NCBI RefSeq assembly: GCF_018336155.1
Contig: NZ_JAGYHF010000002.1
Span: forward strand, 124,001 to 188,000
Length of the DNA stretch: 64,000 bases
Source: Pseudomonas rustica
GTDB lineage: Bacteria; Pseudomonadota; Gammaproteobacteria; Pseudomonadales; Pseudomonadaceae
Reading direction: 5' to 3'
Shown here: piece by piece, positions 32,235 through 40,707 of the stretch
How the letters are laid out: each line of letters opens with the position of its first letter
Numbering within the stretch: position 1 is the stretch's first letter
Notes under the pieces: generated by a model
Database searches by the model: none
What the model was told of the DNA's origin: nothing
The model's input: only the letters and a program-made list of their open reading frames with translations
Program-made: the position numbers and the translations under genes

Positions 32235-33011
32235 TCAGTCGCCGTAAATATCAGACTTGAAATACTTCTCGGAAATCTTCTGGTATTCGCCACTCGCGCG
32301 AATGCCATCAATCGCGCCATTCAACTGGCTGACCAGTTCCGCATTACCCTTGCGCACCGCGATCCCCGCGCCCTCGCCGACGTACTTCGGATCCTTCAAC
32401 TCAGGCCCGACAAACGCATAGCCCTTGCCGCGCGGCATCGTCAAAAAGTCATTCAGCGGAATGGTGTCAGCGAAAATCGCATCCAGCCGCCCCGCCGCCA
32501 GATCCATGTAGATCTCTTCGTTGTTGCTGTAGCGCTTGACGTTGATGCCCTTGGGCTCGAACACCTCGGTGGCGTAACGATCGGTGGTGGTCGCGCGCTG
32601 TACGCCGACGTTCTTGCCTTTGAGGCTTGCGTATTGATCGTCTACCGTGGCGCCTTCTTTCATCACCAGACGCGACGAGGTGAAGTAGTACTTGTGGGTG
32701 AAATCCACTGACTTCTTGCGGTCTTCGTTGATGGTCATCGACGACAGCGCCATGTCGATCTTCTTCACTTTCAGCGAAGGAATCAGACCGTCGAACTCAC
32801 CTTCCACCCACACGCACTTGACCTTCATCTGCGCGCACAGGGCATTGCCGATGTCGTAGTCGAAACCGACGATCTCGCCCTTGTCGGTTTTCGAGGCGAA
32901 TGGCGGGTAAGCGGCTTCGATGCCGATGCGCAGGGTTTGCTCGGCGGCGAACACGCTGGCGCAGGACAACAGGCTGAGGGCCAGACCGGTGATGAGGGGG
33001 AGTTTCTTCAT
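32235..33011 (-). CDS. Periplasmic amino-acid binding protein (arginine/lysine-type)
   Basis: 258 residues with signal peptide (about 1-22, ending SVFA|AEQ). It is a family 3 ABC binding protein: [55 protein letters not shown]. The residues resemble the lysine/arginine/ornithine binding group. It sits beside dauBAR, as its homologue does next to the P. aeruginosa dau cluster, and shares the upstream motif with dauB. It is an orphan without permease genes here, so it probably delivers arginine or D-arginine to a permease encoded elsewhere. Confidence 0.88.
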   Translation of the reverse strand: MKKLPLITGLALSLLSCASVFAAEQTLRIGIEAAYPPFASKTDKGEIVGFDYDIGNALCAQMKVKCVWVEGEFDGLIPSLKVKKIDMALSSMTINEDRKKSVDFTHKYYFTSSRLVMKEGATVDDQYASLKGKNVGVQRATTTDRYATEVFEPKGINVKRYSNNEEIYMDLAAGRLDAIFADTIPLNDFLTMPRGKGYAFVGPELKDPKYVGEGAGIAVRKGNAELVSQLNGAIDGIRASGEYQKISEKYFKSDIYGD

Positions 33012-33105
33012 GTTCGTTCTCTCGCGGGTTGTTGTTGGTTTGGCAAGACGAAGAAGAGCAGCTGCGAGCGGGGAGCTTCGAGCGGCAAGATTGAAGCAAT
33101 TTGTA

Positions 33106-33127
33106 CTTGTAAATCCATCTTGGACTT
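33106..33127 (-). promoter_or_regulatory. Candidate DauR operator upstream of the binding-protein gene
   Basis: On the minus strand AAGTCCAAGATGGA then TTTACAAG, 95-116 bp upstream of the start. It lies inside a larger imperfect palindrome at 33,101-33,137 with 17-bp arms (14 of 17 matching) that begin TTGTAC and end GTACAA. 17 of 22 positions match the site upstream of dauB. Confidence 0.58.
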
Positions 33128-33152
33128 ATATGTACAAATCGTCAATTCGGGG

Positions 33153-33174
33153 CAGAAGGCTGCGATCTTTTGAT
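33153..33174. repeat. Solitary half REP
   Basis: AGAAGGCTGCGATCTTTTGAT is one arm of the GTAGGAGCTGC-family repeat, without the GTAGGAGCTGC end and without a partner. It is a decayed copy between the binding-protein and moaE genes. Confidence 0.6.
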
Positions 33175-33627
33175 TTACTTCTTCCAGCGATCCGCCGCTG
33201 CATGATCACTGTCCCGCCCTTCAACCCAACGCGGCCCGTCGCTGGTGTTTTCTTTCTTCCAGAACGGTGCACGGGTTTTCAGGTAGTCCATGACAAAAGC
33301 GCAGGCATCGAATGCGGCCTGGCGATGGGCGCTGGCGGCGCCGACGAACACGATTGGTTCACCCGGCTCGAGCGCGCCGATGCGATGCAGCACTTCCAGT
33401 TTCAACAGCGGCCAGCGCTGCTCGGCTTCGATGGATATTTTGCCGAGGGCTTTTTCGGTCATGCCCGGATAGTGTTCGAGGAACATCCCCGCCACATCCA
33501 GTCCATCGTTGAAGTCGCGCACGTAGCCGACAAAGCTCACCACCGCGCCGACGCCGACATTGGCCGCGTGCATCGCGTTGACTTCAGCGCCCGGGTCGAA
33601 CGGCGTGGCCTGCACACGAATTGCCAT
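33175..33627 (-). CDS. moaE: Molybdopterin synthase catalytic subunit
   Basis: 150 residues. It transfers sulfur from MoaD thiocarboxylate to precursor Z (cPMP). It shows MAIRVQATPFDPGAEV, GAVVSFVGYVRD, MFLEHYPGMTEKAL and FVGAASAHRQAAFDACAFVMDYLKTRAPFWKKE with the catalytic lysine pair. The last gene of moaC-moaD-moaE, 3 bp after moaD. Confidence 0.96.
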   Translation of the reverse strand: MAIRVQATPFDPGAEVNAMHAANVGVGAVVSFVGYVRDFNDGLDVAGMFLEHYPGMTEKALGKISIEAEQRWPLLKLEVLHRIGALEPGEPIVFVGAASAHRQAAFDACAFVMDYLKTRAPFWKKENTSDGPRWVEGRDSDHAAADRWKK

Positions 33628-33630
33628 GGC

Positions 33631-33873
33631 TCAGCCTCCGGTCACGGTGGGGAAAAACGCCACTTCGTCGCCATCGACCACCGGCTCGTCGAGCTGGCAG
33701 AGGTCTTCGTTGCGTGCGCACATCAGGTTCTGCTCGCTCAGCACTTCGGCGCCATCCCGTTGCGCAAGCAATGCACGCACATCGTCGACAGTGGCGAAAT
33801 CACCTTCAACCTTCAGCGAATCCACGCCCAGCGCTTCACGGTAACGGGCAAAAAACCTCACGGTCAGGTTCAT
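33631..33873 (-). CDS. moaD: Molybdopterin synthase sulfur carrier subunit
   Basis: 80 residues, ubiquitin-like, ending in the Gly-Gly tail (FFPTVTGG) that is adenylated and thiocarboxylated. It starts [18 protein letters not shown] longer open frame upstream is not used. Its start overlaps the moaC stop by 4 bp (ATGA type), so translation is coupled. Confidence 0.95.
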   Translation of the reverse strand: MNLTVRFFARYREALGVDSLKVEGDFATVDDVRALLAQRDGAEVLSEQNLMCARNEDLCQLDEPVVDGDEVAFFPTVTGG

Positions 33874-34343
33874 GGCTGCTCCGCTTGAAAGTGCCCGCTC
33901 TTGCCGCCGACCTTCTCCAGCAGACGCACGCTTTCGATGGTCATGCCGCGATCGACGGCTTTGCACATGTCGTAGATGGTCAGGGCGGCGACGCTGGCGG
34001 CGGTCAGCGCTTCCATCTCGACGCCGGTCTGCCCGGACAGTTTGCAACGGGCGACGATGCGCACGGTGTCTGCGCCGTCAGCGCTGAGTTCGACTTTGAC
34101 GCCGGTAAGCATCAGCGGGTGGCACAGGGGAATCAGATCGCTGGTTTTCTTCGCCGCCTGAATGCCGGCAATGCGCGCCACGGCGAACACATCACCCTTG
34201 GGATGGCCGCCGCTGACAATCATCTGCAGCGTTTCGGGGAGCATGCGCACCAGCGCTTGGGCCGTCGCTTCACGGAACGTCACGGCTTTTTCGGTGACGT
34301 CGACCATGTTGGCGCGACCTTGGGAATCGAGATGAGTCAGCAC
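33870..34343 (-). CDS. moaC: Cyclic pyranopterin monophosphate synthase
   Basis: 157 residues, GTG start with GGAG upstream. MoaC converts the MoaA product to cPMP in molybdenum cofactor synthesis. Conserved elements are [42 protein letters not shown] and [26 protein letters not shown] with its catalytic lysine nearby. First gene of moaCDE. Confidence 0.97.
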   Translation of the reverse strand: MLTHLDSQGRANMVDVTEKAVTFREATAQALVRMLPETLQMIVSGGHPKGDVFAVARIAGIQAAKKTSDLIPLCHPLMLTGVKVELSADGADTVRIVARCKLSGQTGVEMEALTAASVAALTIYDMCKAVDRGMTIESVRLLEKVGGKSGHFQAEQP

Positions 34344-34420
34344 GGGATTACTCCTGATCAGGAGCGGGGATTGTAAACCTGCGGGTCAAATTTCCGCACC
34401 CACGAATATCACTCACCTTA

Positions 34421-34505
34421 TGTAGGAGCTGCCGAAGGCTGCGATCTTTTGATCTGGCTTTTATAGAGCAAGATCAAAAGATCGCAGCCTTCGGCAGCTC
34501 CTACA
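34421..34505. repeat. REP-type inverted repeat (GTAGGAGCTGC family)
   Basis: Perfect arms GTAGGAGCTGCCGAAGGCTG then CGATCTTTTGATC and their inverse around GGCTTTTATAGAGC, between the phoH terminator and moaC. Confidence 0.9.
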
Positions 34506-34523
34506 TGTGATTTGTGTAGGGCA

Positions 34524-34559
34524 TAAAAAAACCGGGCGGTTTTGGGGCCGCCCGGTTTT
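34524..34559 (-). terminator. Terminator of the PIN-PhoH gene
   Basis: Minus-strand stem AAAACCGGGCGGCC / GGTCGCCCGGTT-like (ACCGGGCGG with CCGCCCGGT, loop CCCCAAAA) followed by six T, 13 bp after the stop. Confidence 0.9.
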
Positions 34560-34572
34560 GTTGGCGATGCGG

Positions 34573-35967
34573 TTACAGATGGGTTTCGGCGTATTCAGCC
34601 AGGATCGAGCGAGGCACCCCTTGCAGTGTGATGTGCACACCGTTCGGGAAATCCTTGAAGCGTTCGGTCAGGTAGGTCAGCCCGGAGCTGGTCGCGGACA
34701 GGTAAGGGGTGTCGATCTGTGCGAGGTTGCCCAGGCACACCACTTTCGAACCGGCGCCGGCACGGGTGATGATGGTTTTCATCTGGTGCGGTGTGAGGTT
34801 CTGGCATTCGTCGATCAGGATCAGGCTCTGCTGGAAGCTGCGACCACGAATGTAGTTGAGCGATTTGAACTGCAGCGGCACTTTGCTGAGGATGTAGTCG
34901 ACGCTGCCATGGGTGTTTTCGTCATCCATGTGCAAGGCTTCGAGGTTGTCGGTGATGGCGCCCAGCCACGGCTCCATTTTTTCCGCTTCGGTGCCGGGCA
35001 GGAAACCGATCTCTTGGTCGAGACCCTGCACGCTGCGGGTGGCAATGATGCGGCGATAACGTTTGCTGACCATGGTCTGCTCGATCGCAGCGGCCAGCGC
35101 CAGAATGGTTTTACCGGAGCCTGCCGCACCCGACAGGTTGACCAGATGAATGTCCGGGTCGAGCAGCGCGTACAGCGCCAGACTTTGATAGATGTCGCGC
35201 GGCTTCAGCCCCCACGCTTCCTGGTGCAGCAGCGGTTCCTGGTGCAGGTCGAGAATCAGCAGGCGGTCTTCTTCAATCTCCTTGATCCAGCCGACGAAGC
35301 CCTGTTCATCAATGATGAACTCGTTGATGTGCACGGCCGGCAGGTTGTCGATCAGTTGTACCTGGTGCCAGGTGCGGCCGTGATCCTGACGGGTTTCGAC
35401 CTTGCTCACGCGGTCCCAGAAGGAGCCGGTCATGTTGTGATAGCCGTTCGGCAGCAAGGACACGTCGTCGACCAGTTGGTCGGTGCTGTAGTCCTCGGAG
35501 GCGATACCGCAGGCGCGCGCCTTGAGGCGCATGTTGATGTCTTTGGTGACCAGCACCACCGGTTTTTTCGGGTCGCGGGTGTGCAGATCGATCAGTTGGT
35601 TGATGATTTTGTTGTCGTTCAGATGCTCGGGCAGAATCAGGTTCGACTCGGCCTGCTTGCTCATCAGAATTGACAGCAAGCCCTTCGGCCCGCCCTTGCC
35701 GCGCTGGATCGGCACACCCAGCTCGACATCTTCCGGGGACGCATCGCCCAGGGTTTTGTCGATCAGCCGGATGGCCTGTCGGCATTCAGCGGCCACGCTG
35801 TGATGCCCGCTCTTGAGCTTGTCCAGCTCTTCAAGCACGGTCATCGGGATCGCGACGTGGTGTTCTTCGAAATTCAGCAGGGCGTTTGGATCGTGAATCA
35901 ATACGTTGGTATCGAGTACATACAGGATTGGCTGGTTGGAGGAAGGGCTACGTCCGTGATCATCCAT
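34573..35967 (-). CDS. PIN-PhoH fusion protein (ribonuclease and ATPase)
   Basis: 464 residues. The N-terminal PIN domain (about 15-150) has YVLDTNVLIHDPNALLNF, MTVLEELDKLKSG, the acidic pair region DNKIINQLIDLHTRD and VLVTKDINMRLKA with the conserved acidic residues. The C-terminal PhoH domain (about 240-464) has Walker A GAAGSGKT and Walker B LILIDECQNL. This is the PhoH2 type, known in mycobacteria as an RNA helicase with PIN RNase activity. It stands alone with its own terminator. It is not the PhoH (ybeZ) gene that lies next to ybeY. Confidence 0.92.
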   Translation of the reverse strand: MDDHGRSPSSNQPILYVLDTNVLIHDPNALLNFEEHHVAIPMTVLEELDKLKSGHHSVAAECRQAIRLIDKTLGDASPEDVELGVPIQRGKGGPKGLLSILMSKQAESNLILPEHLNDNKIINQLIDLHTRDPKKPVVLVTKDINMRLKARACGIASEDYSTDQLVDDVSLLPNGYHNMTGSFWDRVSKVETRQDHGRTWHQVQLIDNLPAVHINEFIIDEQGFVGWIKEIEEDRLLILDLHQEPLLHQEAWGLKPRDIYQSLALYALLDPDIHLVNLSGAAGSGKTILALAAAIEQTMVSKRYRRIIATRSVQGLDQEIGFLPGTEAEKMEPWLGAITDNLEALHMDDENTHGSVDYILSKVPLQFKSLNYIRGRSFQQSLILIDECQNLTPHQMKTIITRAGAGSKVVCLGNLAQIDTPYLSATSSGLTYLTERFKDFPNGVHITLQGVPRSILAEYAETHL

Positions 35968-36304
35968 ACTCGGTCACCTATGTCAGAGCCAGTAGACGCA
36001 ATACCTGAGCGGTGCTGCGCCTCGAAGTGACTGCCGAAATCTCACCTGCGGAGATTCAAGTGACTGCAAACAAACGGGTCTTGGAAGACGCCACCTGTGT
36101 TGCAGGTTTCGGCGGTCTGTCTTCGTAATACTCCAAAACCGATGACATAAAAAAGTACTTTGAAGGTTTTTTTAAGTTTATTTTGCAAAGTGACGAAAAG
36201 CCCTTGGCGGACTCCGTCGACACCGTTAGAGTCGGAAGTCCACCTGCAGCAAATTCTCTGAAAAAATCACCCCAAGCCCAATGTTTCCGGGCTTTTAGCG
36301 TTTC
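35968..36304. other. Region upstream of PIN-PhoH with structured segment
   Basis: 337 bp with no supported gene. It contains an extended hairpin at 36,084-36,124 (GAAGAC...GTCTTC outer stem, ACCTG...CAGGT inner stem), an AT-rich stretch, and near 36,258-36,295 a minus-strand stem AAGCCC/GGGCTT followed by a T run that could terminate the deacetylase gene. The phoH promoter should be in the left half. Confidence 0.45.
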
Positions 36305-37429
36305 TCAGCGAAACGCGTCCTCACAGTCTTCCCAACCGATGCCGCTCTGCGCGGTTTGCGTGATCAGCCACGGCAACGAGGTCTTCACCGCGTCCTGTTT
36401 CATATTGAAATTGATCACCCCGTGACGCCACAACAGCATCAGGGTCAGCACCCGTTGCGCGCTCGGCGCGCCCTTGAGTTTGCCGGCACCATCCTGAGCA
36501 TCAATGTCCCACAGCGCCACTTGCAGGCCCTGGGTGTTGAAGAAACCTTGCGCATCGCTGCGACGCTGGCCGTCCGGCGGACGGAACAGCGGCACGTAGT
36601 TTTCCGGCAGTTTGTTCTTCACCAGATCGGCGCTGCGCCGCACCGAATCCTGCCAGTCCTGCCAGTGGCTGTGGGAGCGGAACTCCCAGCCCTGCACGCC
36701 GACGCACTGTCTGGAGAACTCGGTTTGCAGGCTGCTCACCGAACGATCGCTCAGGCGTGCCTGAATATCCTTGCCCAACACAAAGAACGTGCCGCTCAGA
36801 TTGGCCTTGCGCAGATAGCCGGTGAGCCAGTCGGTATTGTCCGGTTGCAGATTCGCGGCGCTGTCGAACGTCAGCAGAAACAGCCGGTCGTGCATCTCGT
36901 CGCCGTTGCGCTCGTAGTCGCCGAAACGATCGACTTCGCTGCTGGTCTGCGGAAACAGCGCGGCCTTACGCATCAGTTCATCGAGATACTGCACATGGAA
37001 GATCCGACTCGGCTCGGCCCACTTGGTGTAATAGCTGTCGTCGCTGACCACGAACTTGGCAGCTTGCTCACGCAGGGTCGGCAGGTCTTCGACGAGGAAG
37101 CAGAACGAGGCGTCCTGATCGCAGCTTTGCTGGGCGTAGTTGTAGTTGGCCAACAGGCGCTGCCAGAGGCGCTGACGCAGGCTGTTGACCGCGTCGATAT
37201 TCACCGTGCGCAGACCGAGGCGCTGGGCCAGCGCGGTTTCGTCCAGCGCTTCGGTGCCGAGCAGGCCCCGGGCGAACATGAGGATTTCGGCACGCGAGGC
37301 GACGTCGAACAGCGTCGGGCTGCTGAGCTGCTCCGGCCAGGTGCTGCGATCCAGCGTCGCTACATCGCCCGGCGCCGCGATGGCACCGAAGCTCAACAGC
37401 CACGCGGTGAATAAAAGAACAATGCGCAA
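36305..37429 (-). CDS. Polysaccharide deacetylase family protein with altered NodB motif
   Basis: 374 residues if started at the TTG at 37429, which has GGAG upstream and gives a clean signal peptide (RIVLLFTAWLLSFGAIAA). The C-terminal half resembles NodB/CE4 deacetylases: RLFLLTFDSAANL (motif 1, near residue 200), TGYLRKANLSGTFFVLG, RSHSHWQDW (motif 2) and LFRPPDGQRRS (motif 3, with Arg and Pro), then VALWDIDAQDG. Motif 1 is TFDS where active enzymes have TFDD, so a metal ligand is missing. The N-terminal 190 residues match no family I recognise. It is periplasmic or secreted. No neighbour explains it. Confidence 0.8.
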   Translation of the reverse strand: MRIVLLFTAWLLSFGAIAAPGDVATLDRSTWPEQLSSPTLFDVASRAEILMFARGLLGTEALDETALAQRLGLRTVNIDAVNSLRQRLWQRLLANYNYAQQSCDQDASFCFLVEDLPTLREQAAKFVVSDDSYYTKWAEPSRIFHVQYLDELMRKAALFPQTSSEVDRFGDYERNGDEMHDRLFLLTFDSAANLQPDNTDWLTGYLRKANLSGTFFVLGKDIQARLSDRSVSSLQTEFSRQCVGVQGWEFRSHSHWQDWQDSVRRSADLVKNKLPENYVPLFRPPDGQRRSDAQGFFNTQGLQVALWDIDAQDGAGKLKGAPSAQRVLTLMLLWRHGVINFNMKQDAVKTSLPWLITQTAQSGIGWEDCEDAFR

Positions 37430-37486
37430 AGGGGCGTCTCCATAACAAAACCCGCGCGGCACTATATCGCGGGTGGATCAAAAGAA

Positions 37487-37520
37487 AGATCAAAAGATCG
37501 CAGCCTTCGGCAGCTCCTAC
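37487..37520. repeat. Solitary half REP (GTAGGAGCTGC family)
   Basis: GATCAAAAGATCGCAGCC then TTCGGCAGCTCCTAC, one complete arm without its partner, just upstream of the deacetylase gene. Confidence 0.75.
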
Positions 37521-37541
37521 CTGTGCCTCCATTGAATCATT

Positions 37542-37661
37542 GCGATGATCGTTCCCACGCTCTGCGTGGTAACGCCTCCCCGGACGCTCCGCGTCGAGCT
37601 CGACGGTGACGCGGAGCGTCACAGCCGGCATTCCCACGCAGAGCGTGGGAGCGATCATCGC
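37542..37661. repeat. Nested inverted repeat (CACGCTCTGCGTGG family)
   Basis: GCGATGATCGTTCCCACGCT...CGTGG at the left pairs with CCACG...AGCGTGGGAGCGATCATCGC at the right. Inside, GACGCTCCGCGTC and GACGCGGAGCGTC form a second inverted pair. This differs in sequence from the two REP families elsewhere in the window and could form a large cruciform. Confidence 0.85.
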
Positions 37662-37749
37662 CAAGCCGTCGATCACCTATGGGCTTGATAGCTGGAGTCA
37701 ACACCGACAACCCCCTAGAATCGCCCCCACGATTAAAGGAGACGACTTC

Positions 37750-38529
37750 ATGCTGATGGTGATTTCCCCCGCCAAGACCCTCGATTACGAAACACCGCCG
37801 GCGACCCAGCGCTTCACCCAGCCGCAGTACCTCGACCATTCTCAGGAACTGATCCAGCAATTGCGCGACCTGACCCCGGCGCAGATCAGTGAGCTGATGC
37901 ACGTGTCCGACAAGATCGGCGGCCTCAACGCCGCGCGTTTCGGCAGCTGGACGCCCGCGTTCACCCCGGAAAACGCCAAGCAAGCGCTGCTCGCCTTCAA
38001 GGGCGACGTCTATACCGGCCTCGACGCACAATCTTTCAGTGAAGCCAACTTCGACTACGCGCAAAAGCATCTGCGCATGCTCTCCGGCCTCTATGGTCTG
38101 CTGCGCCCGCTCGACCTGATGCAACCGTATCGCCTGGAAATGGGCACCAAACTGGCCAACGCCCGTGGCAAAGACCTGTACGCGTTCTGGGGCACGCGCA
38201 TCAGCGAATGGCTCAACGAAGCCCTGGCCGATCAGGGCGACGACGTGCTGCTCAACCTCGCATCCAACGAATACTTCTCGGCGGTTAAACGCACGGCGTT
38301 GAACGCGCGGATCATTAACACCGAGTTCAAGGATCAGAAGAACGGCCAGTACAAGATCATCAGCTTCTACGCGAAAAAGGCCCGTGGCCTAATGAGCCGT
38401 TTCGTGATTCAGGAAAAGATTAACGATCCCGCCCAGCTCAAGCAGTTCGATGTGCAGGGTTATCGCTACAGCGCCGAACAGTCGAAACCCGACAATCTGG
38501 TGTTTCTGCGCGACCACGCCCCCGAATAA
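37750..38529 (+). CDS. yaaA: Peroxide stress protein YaaA
   Basis: 259 residues from [17 protein letters not shown], the invariant start of the YaaA/DUF328 family. Conserved [21 protein letters not shown] and SNEYFSAV follow. In E. coli YaaA lowers free iron and limits DNA damage during peroxide stress and binds DNA. It is monocistronic and the last gene before the alginate regulatory region. Confidence 0.95.
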   Translation: MLMVISPAKTLDYETPPATQRFTQPQYLDHSQELIQQLRDLTPAQISELMHVSDKIGGLNAARFGSWTPAFTPENAKQALLAFKGDVYTGLDAQSFSEANFDYAQKHLRMLSGLYGLLRPLDLMQPYRLEMGTKLANARGKDLYAFWGTRISEWLNEALADQGDDVLLNLASNEYFSAVKRTALNARIINTEFKDQKNGQYKIISFYAKKARGLMSRFVIQEKINDPAQLKQFDVQGYRYSAEQSKPDNLVFLRDHAPE

Positions 38530-38540
38530 AGCATGCCTAA

Positions 38541-38570
38541 TGCACGACTCTTTTTATAAAGAGTCGTGCA
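38541..38570. other. Hairpin after yaaA
   Basis: TGCACGACTCTTT / AAAGAGTCGTGCA, a perfect 13-bp stem with a TTAT loop, starting 12 bp after the yaaA stop. There is no T run after the stem, so it may end the yaaA mRNA through the T-rich distal stem or act as a Rho-dependent or protective structure. Confidence 0.6.
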
Positions 38571-38681
38571 GCTCGCACGACGTCAAAAATTCCTCGCTTG
38601 ATTTCGCCATTTTTATGGCGCCAGAAAACAATCCCTGTCTTTTCTAATTTTAGTTTCACTCGACACTGATCATTTTTTTCA

Positions 38682-38716
38682 GTAGTGGCACGTAACTTTT
38701 TTCAAGGTAGTGGCAC
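38682..38716. promoter_or_regulatory. Two direct repeats GTAGTGGCAC upstream of algD
   Basis: The 10-mer occurs at 38,682-38,691 and 38,707-38,716, 25 bp apart, each followed by AC- or AA-rich sequence ending in AAC. TGGCA half sites resemble AmrZ recognition elements, and AmrZ is a known algD activator in pseudomonads; the assignment is a guess. Confidence 0.4.
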
Positions 38717-39216
38717 AAAACTATCTAGCGCAATGACGCCCCTATCAATAAAGGGCGAAACGGAAAGTGCTATCAAATTGAGACCAGTGCCATCTTTGTC
38801 AATATTTCAAAAAATTTCAGATGGCGCGATGAGCGGACTGGAACTATGTCCAAATGCGTAGTTCATACCACCGGTAACGATTCTCGCCGAGTTTGTACGA
38901 GATAACTTACGTAGGACAATTAGCCATGTAACCAAGTTGTCACAGCAACTTGCCTAGATGACTAACCGGTCGCAAAGCACACTGAAGGACAGGAGATACG
39001 CAGCATTAATATCCCCTACAAGGCCAAGGCCGCGCCCCTATAAACGTGCTCGCCTGAGCACCAAACCGCTTGATCTACGGGCCTTCCCGCCCGCCATCAA
39101 GCGCGCAAGACGAATGCACCTGAGTCTTCCACAAGGAAGATCCGCTGCATAACAGGGCAAGTCATAACTATAAGGCCTGGTTGCGCACATCTTGAGTGCA
39201 CTTATTTAGACACTCG

Positions 39217-39222
39217 GAACTT
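39217..39222 (+). promoter_or_regulatory. algD: Possible AlgU (sigma-22) -35 box of algD
   Basis: GGAACTT matches the AlgU/RpoE -35 consensus GAACTT exactly, 118 bp upstream of the algD start. The sequence 16-17 bp downstream (GCATTG) is a poor match to the usual TCTGA or TCAAA, so the -10 is uncertain. Confidence 0.5.
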
Positions 39223-39339
39223 TGTATGCCTGCACACGGCATTGTGGCGCCTGTAAGCCGCACTTTCGAGTGCACTAGTGAACGCTGAACACCATTAACT
39301 CCGGCCTTCTAAGGCCTGATATATACAGAGGTAATTGCG

Positions 39340-40656
39340 ATGCGCATCAGCATATTTGGTTTGGGTTACGTTGGCGCAGTATGTGCCGGTTGCCTGTCTG
39401 CACGGGGCCATGACGTGGTTGGCGTCGATGTTGCCAAAGACAAGATCGACATGATCAACGCTGGCAAATCTCCCATTGTTGAACCGGGCCTGGGCGAACT
39501 TCTGCAACAGGGTATTCAAACCGGTCGTCTGCGTGGCACGACCAACTTCGCCGAAGCGATTCGTGACACTGACCTGTCGATGATCTGCGTCGGTACGCCG
39601 AGCAAAAAGAACGGCGACCTCGAACTGAACTACATCGAAGCCGTGTGCCGCGAGATCGGTTTTGTTCTGCGTGAAAAAACCACCCGCCACACCATCGTTG
39701 TACGCAGCACCGTATTGCCGGGCACTGTTGCCAACTTAGTAATCCCGATTCTCGAAGACTGCTCCGGCAAGAAGGCTGGCGTCGATTTCGGCGTCGCGGT
39801 CAACCCGGAATTCCTGCGTGAATCCACCGCAATCGCCGACTACGACCTGCCACCGATGACCGTCATCGGCGAATTCGACAAGGCTTCGGGCGACGTTCTG
39901 CAATCGCTGTACGAAGAACTCGACGCGCCGATCATCCGCAAGGACATCGCCGTTGCCGAGATGATCAAGTACACCTGCAACGTCTGGCACGCGACCAAAG
40001 TGACCTTCGCCAACGAGATCGGCAACATCGCGAAAGCGGTCGGCGTCGATGGCCGTGAAGTGATGGAAGTGGTTTGCCAGGACAAGACCCTCAACCTGTC
40101 CCAGTACTACATGCGCCCAGGCTTCGCCTTCGGCGGTTCGTGCCTGCCGAAAGACGTGCGTGCCCTGACCTACCGCGCAGGTTCGCTGGACGTCGAAGCG
40201 CCGCTGCTCAACTCGCTGATGCGCAGTAACGAATCGCAAGTGCAGAACGCCTTCGACATCGTTGAAAGCCACGACAAACGCAAAGTCGCCCTGCTCGGCT
40301 TGAGCTTCAAGGCCGGCACCGACGACCTGCGCGAAAGCCCGCTGGTCGAGCTGGCCGAGATGCTGATCGGCAAGGGTTACGACCTGAGCATCTACGACAG
40401 CAACGTCGAGTACGCCCGTGTTCACGGCGCGAACAAAGACTACATCGAGTCGAAAATCCCGCACGTATCGTCGCTGCTCAACGCGGACTTCGATTCGGTG
40501 ATCGACAACTCCGACGTGATCATCCTCGGCAACCGTGACGAGAAATTCCGCGCACTGGCCCAGCAAGCACCGCACGGCAAACAGGTCATCGACTTGGTCG
40601 GCTTCATGGCCAAAGCCACCGACGCCGGCACCCGCACCGAAGGTATCTGCTGGTAA
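39340..40656 (+). CDS. algD: GDP-mannose 6-dehydrogenase
   Basis: 438 residues. It oxidises GDP-mannose twice with NAD to GDP-mannuronic acid, the committed step of alginate synthesis, in the cytoplasm. The NAD motif is SIFGLGYVGAVCAG, and the catalytic cysteine is C268 in FGGSCLPKD, the same number as in P. aeruginosa AlgD. NPEFLRE and ALLGLSFKAGTDDLR are conserved. It is the first gene of the 12-gene alginate operon. A REP element separates it from alg8. Confidence 0.98.
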   Translation: MRISIFGLGYVGAVCAGCLSARGHDVVGVDVAKDKIDMINAGKSPIVEPGLGELLQQGIQTGRLRGTTNFAEAIRDTDLSMICVGTPSKKNGDLELNYIEAVCREIGFVLREKTTRHTIVVRSTVLPGTVANLVIPILEDCSGKKAGVDFGVAVNPEFLRESTAIADYDLPPMTVIGEFDKASGDVLQSLYEELDAPIIRKDIAVAEMIKYTCNVWHATKVTFANEIGNIAKAVGVDGREVMEVVCQDKTLNLSQYYMRPGFAFGGSCLPKDVRALTYRAGSLDVEAPLLNSLMRSNESQVQNAFDIVESHDKRKVALLGLSFKAGTDDLRESPLVELAEMLIGKGYDLSIYDSNVEYARVHGANKDYIESKIPHVSSLLNADFDSVIDNSDVIILGNRDEKFRALAQQAPHGKQVIDLVGFMAKATDAGTRTEGICW

Positions 40657-40707
40657 GGCAGACGTTGCCCGGCGCCGCCCTCGCGACGCCGGGCAACAGA
40701 ACCCAAA

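Larger units (their letters stand above)
38530..39339. other. Regulatory region upstream of algD
   Basis: 810 bp, clearly richer in A and T than its surroundings, without a credible gene (the 64-residue frame at 38,958-39,152 has no ribosome binding site or conserved feature). It should integrate alginate control. Visible elements are a hairpin just after yaaA, two direct repeats of GTAGTGGCAC, GCCATCT...AGATGGC (about 38,790-38,826) and a GAACTT box 118 bp before algD. No exact AlgR site (CCGTTCGTC) was found by eye. Confidence 0.7.

Noticed and set aside
38958..39152. 64-residue open frame in the algD control region
   Set aside because: It has no ribosome binding site, no signal or domain, and an amino-acid mix (many Arg, Pro, Ser) typical of chance reading of this region.
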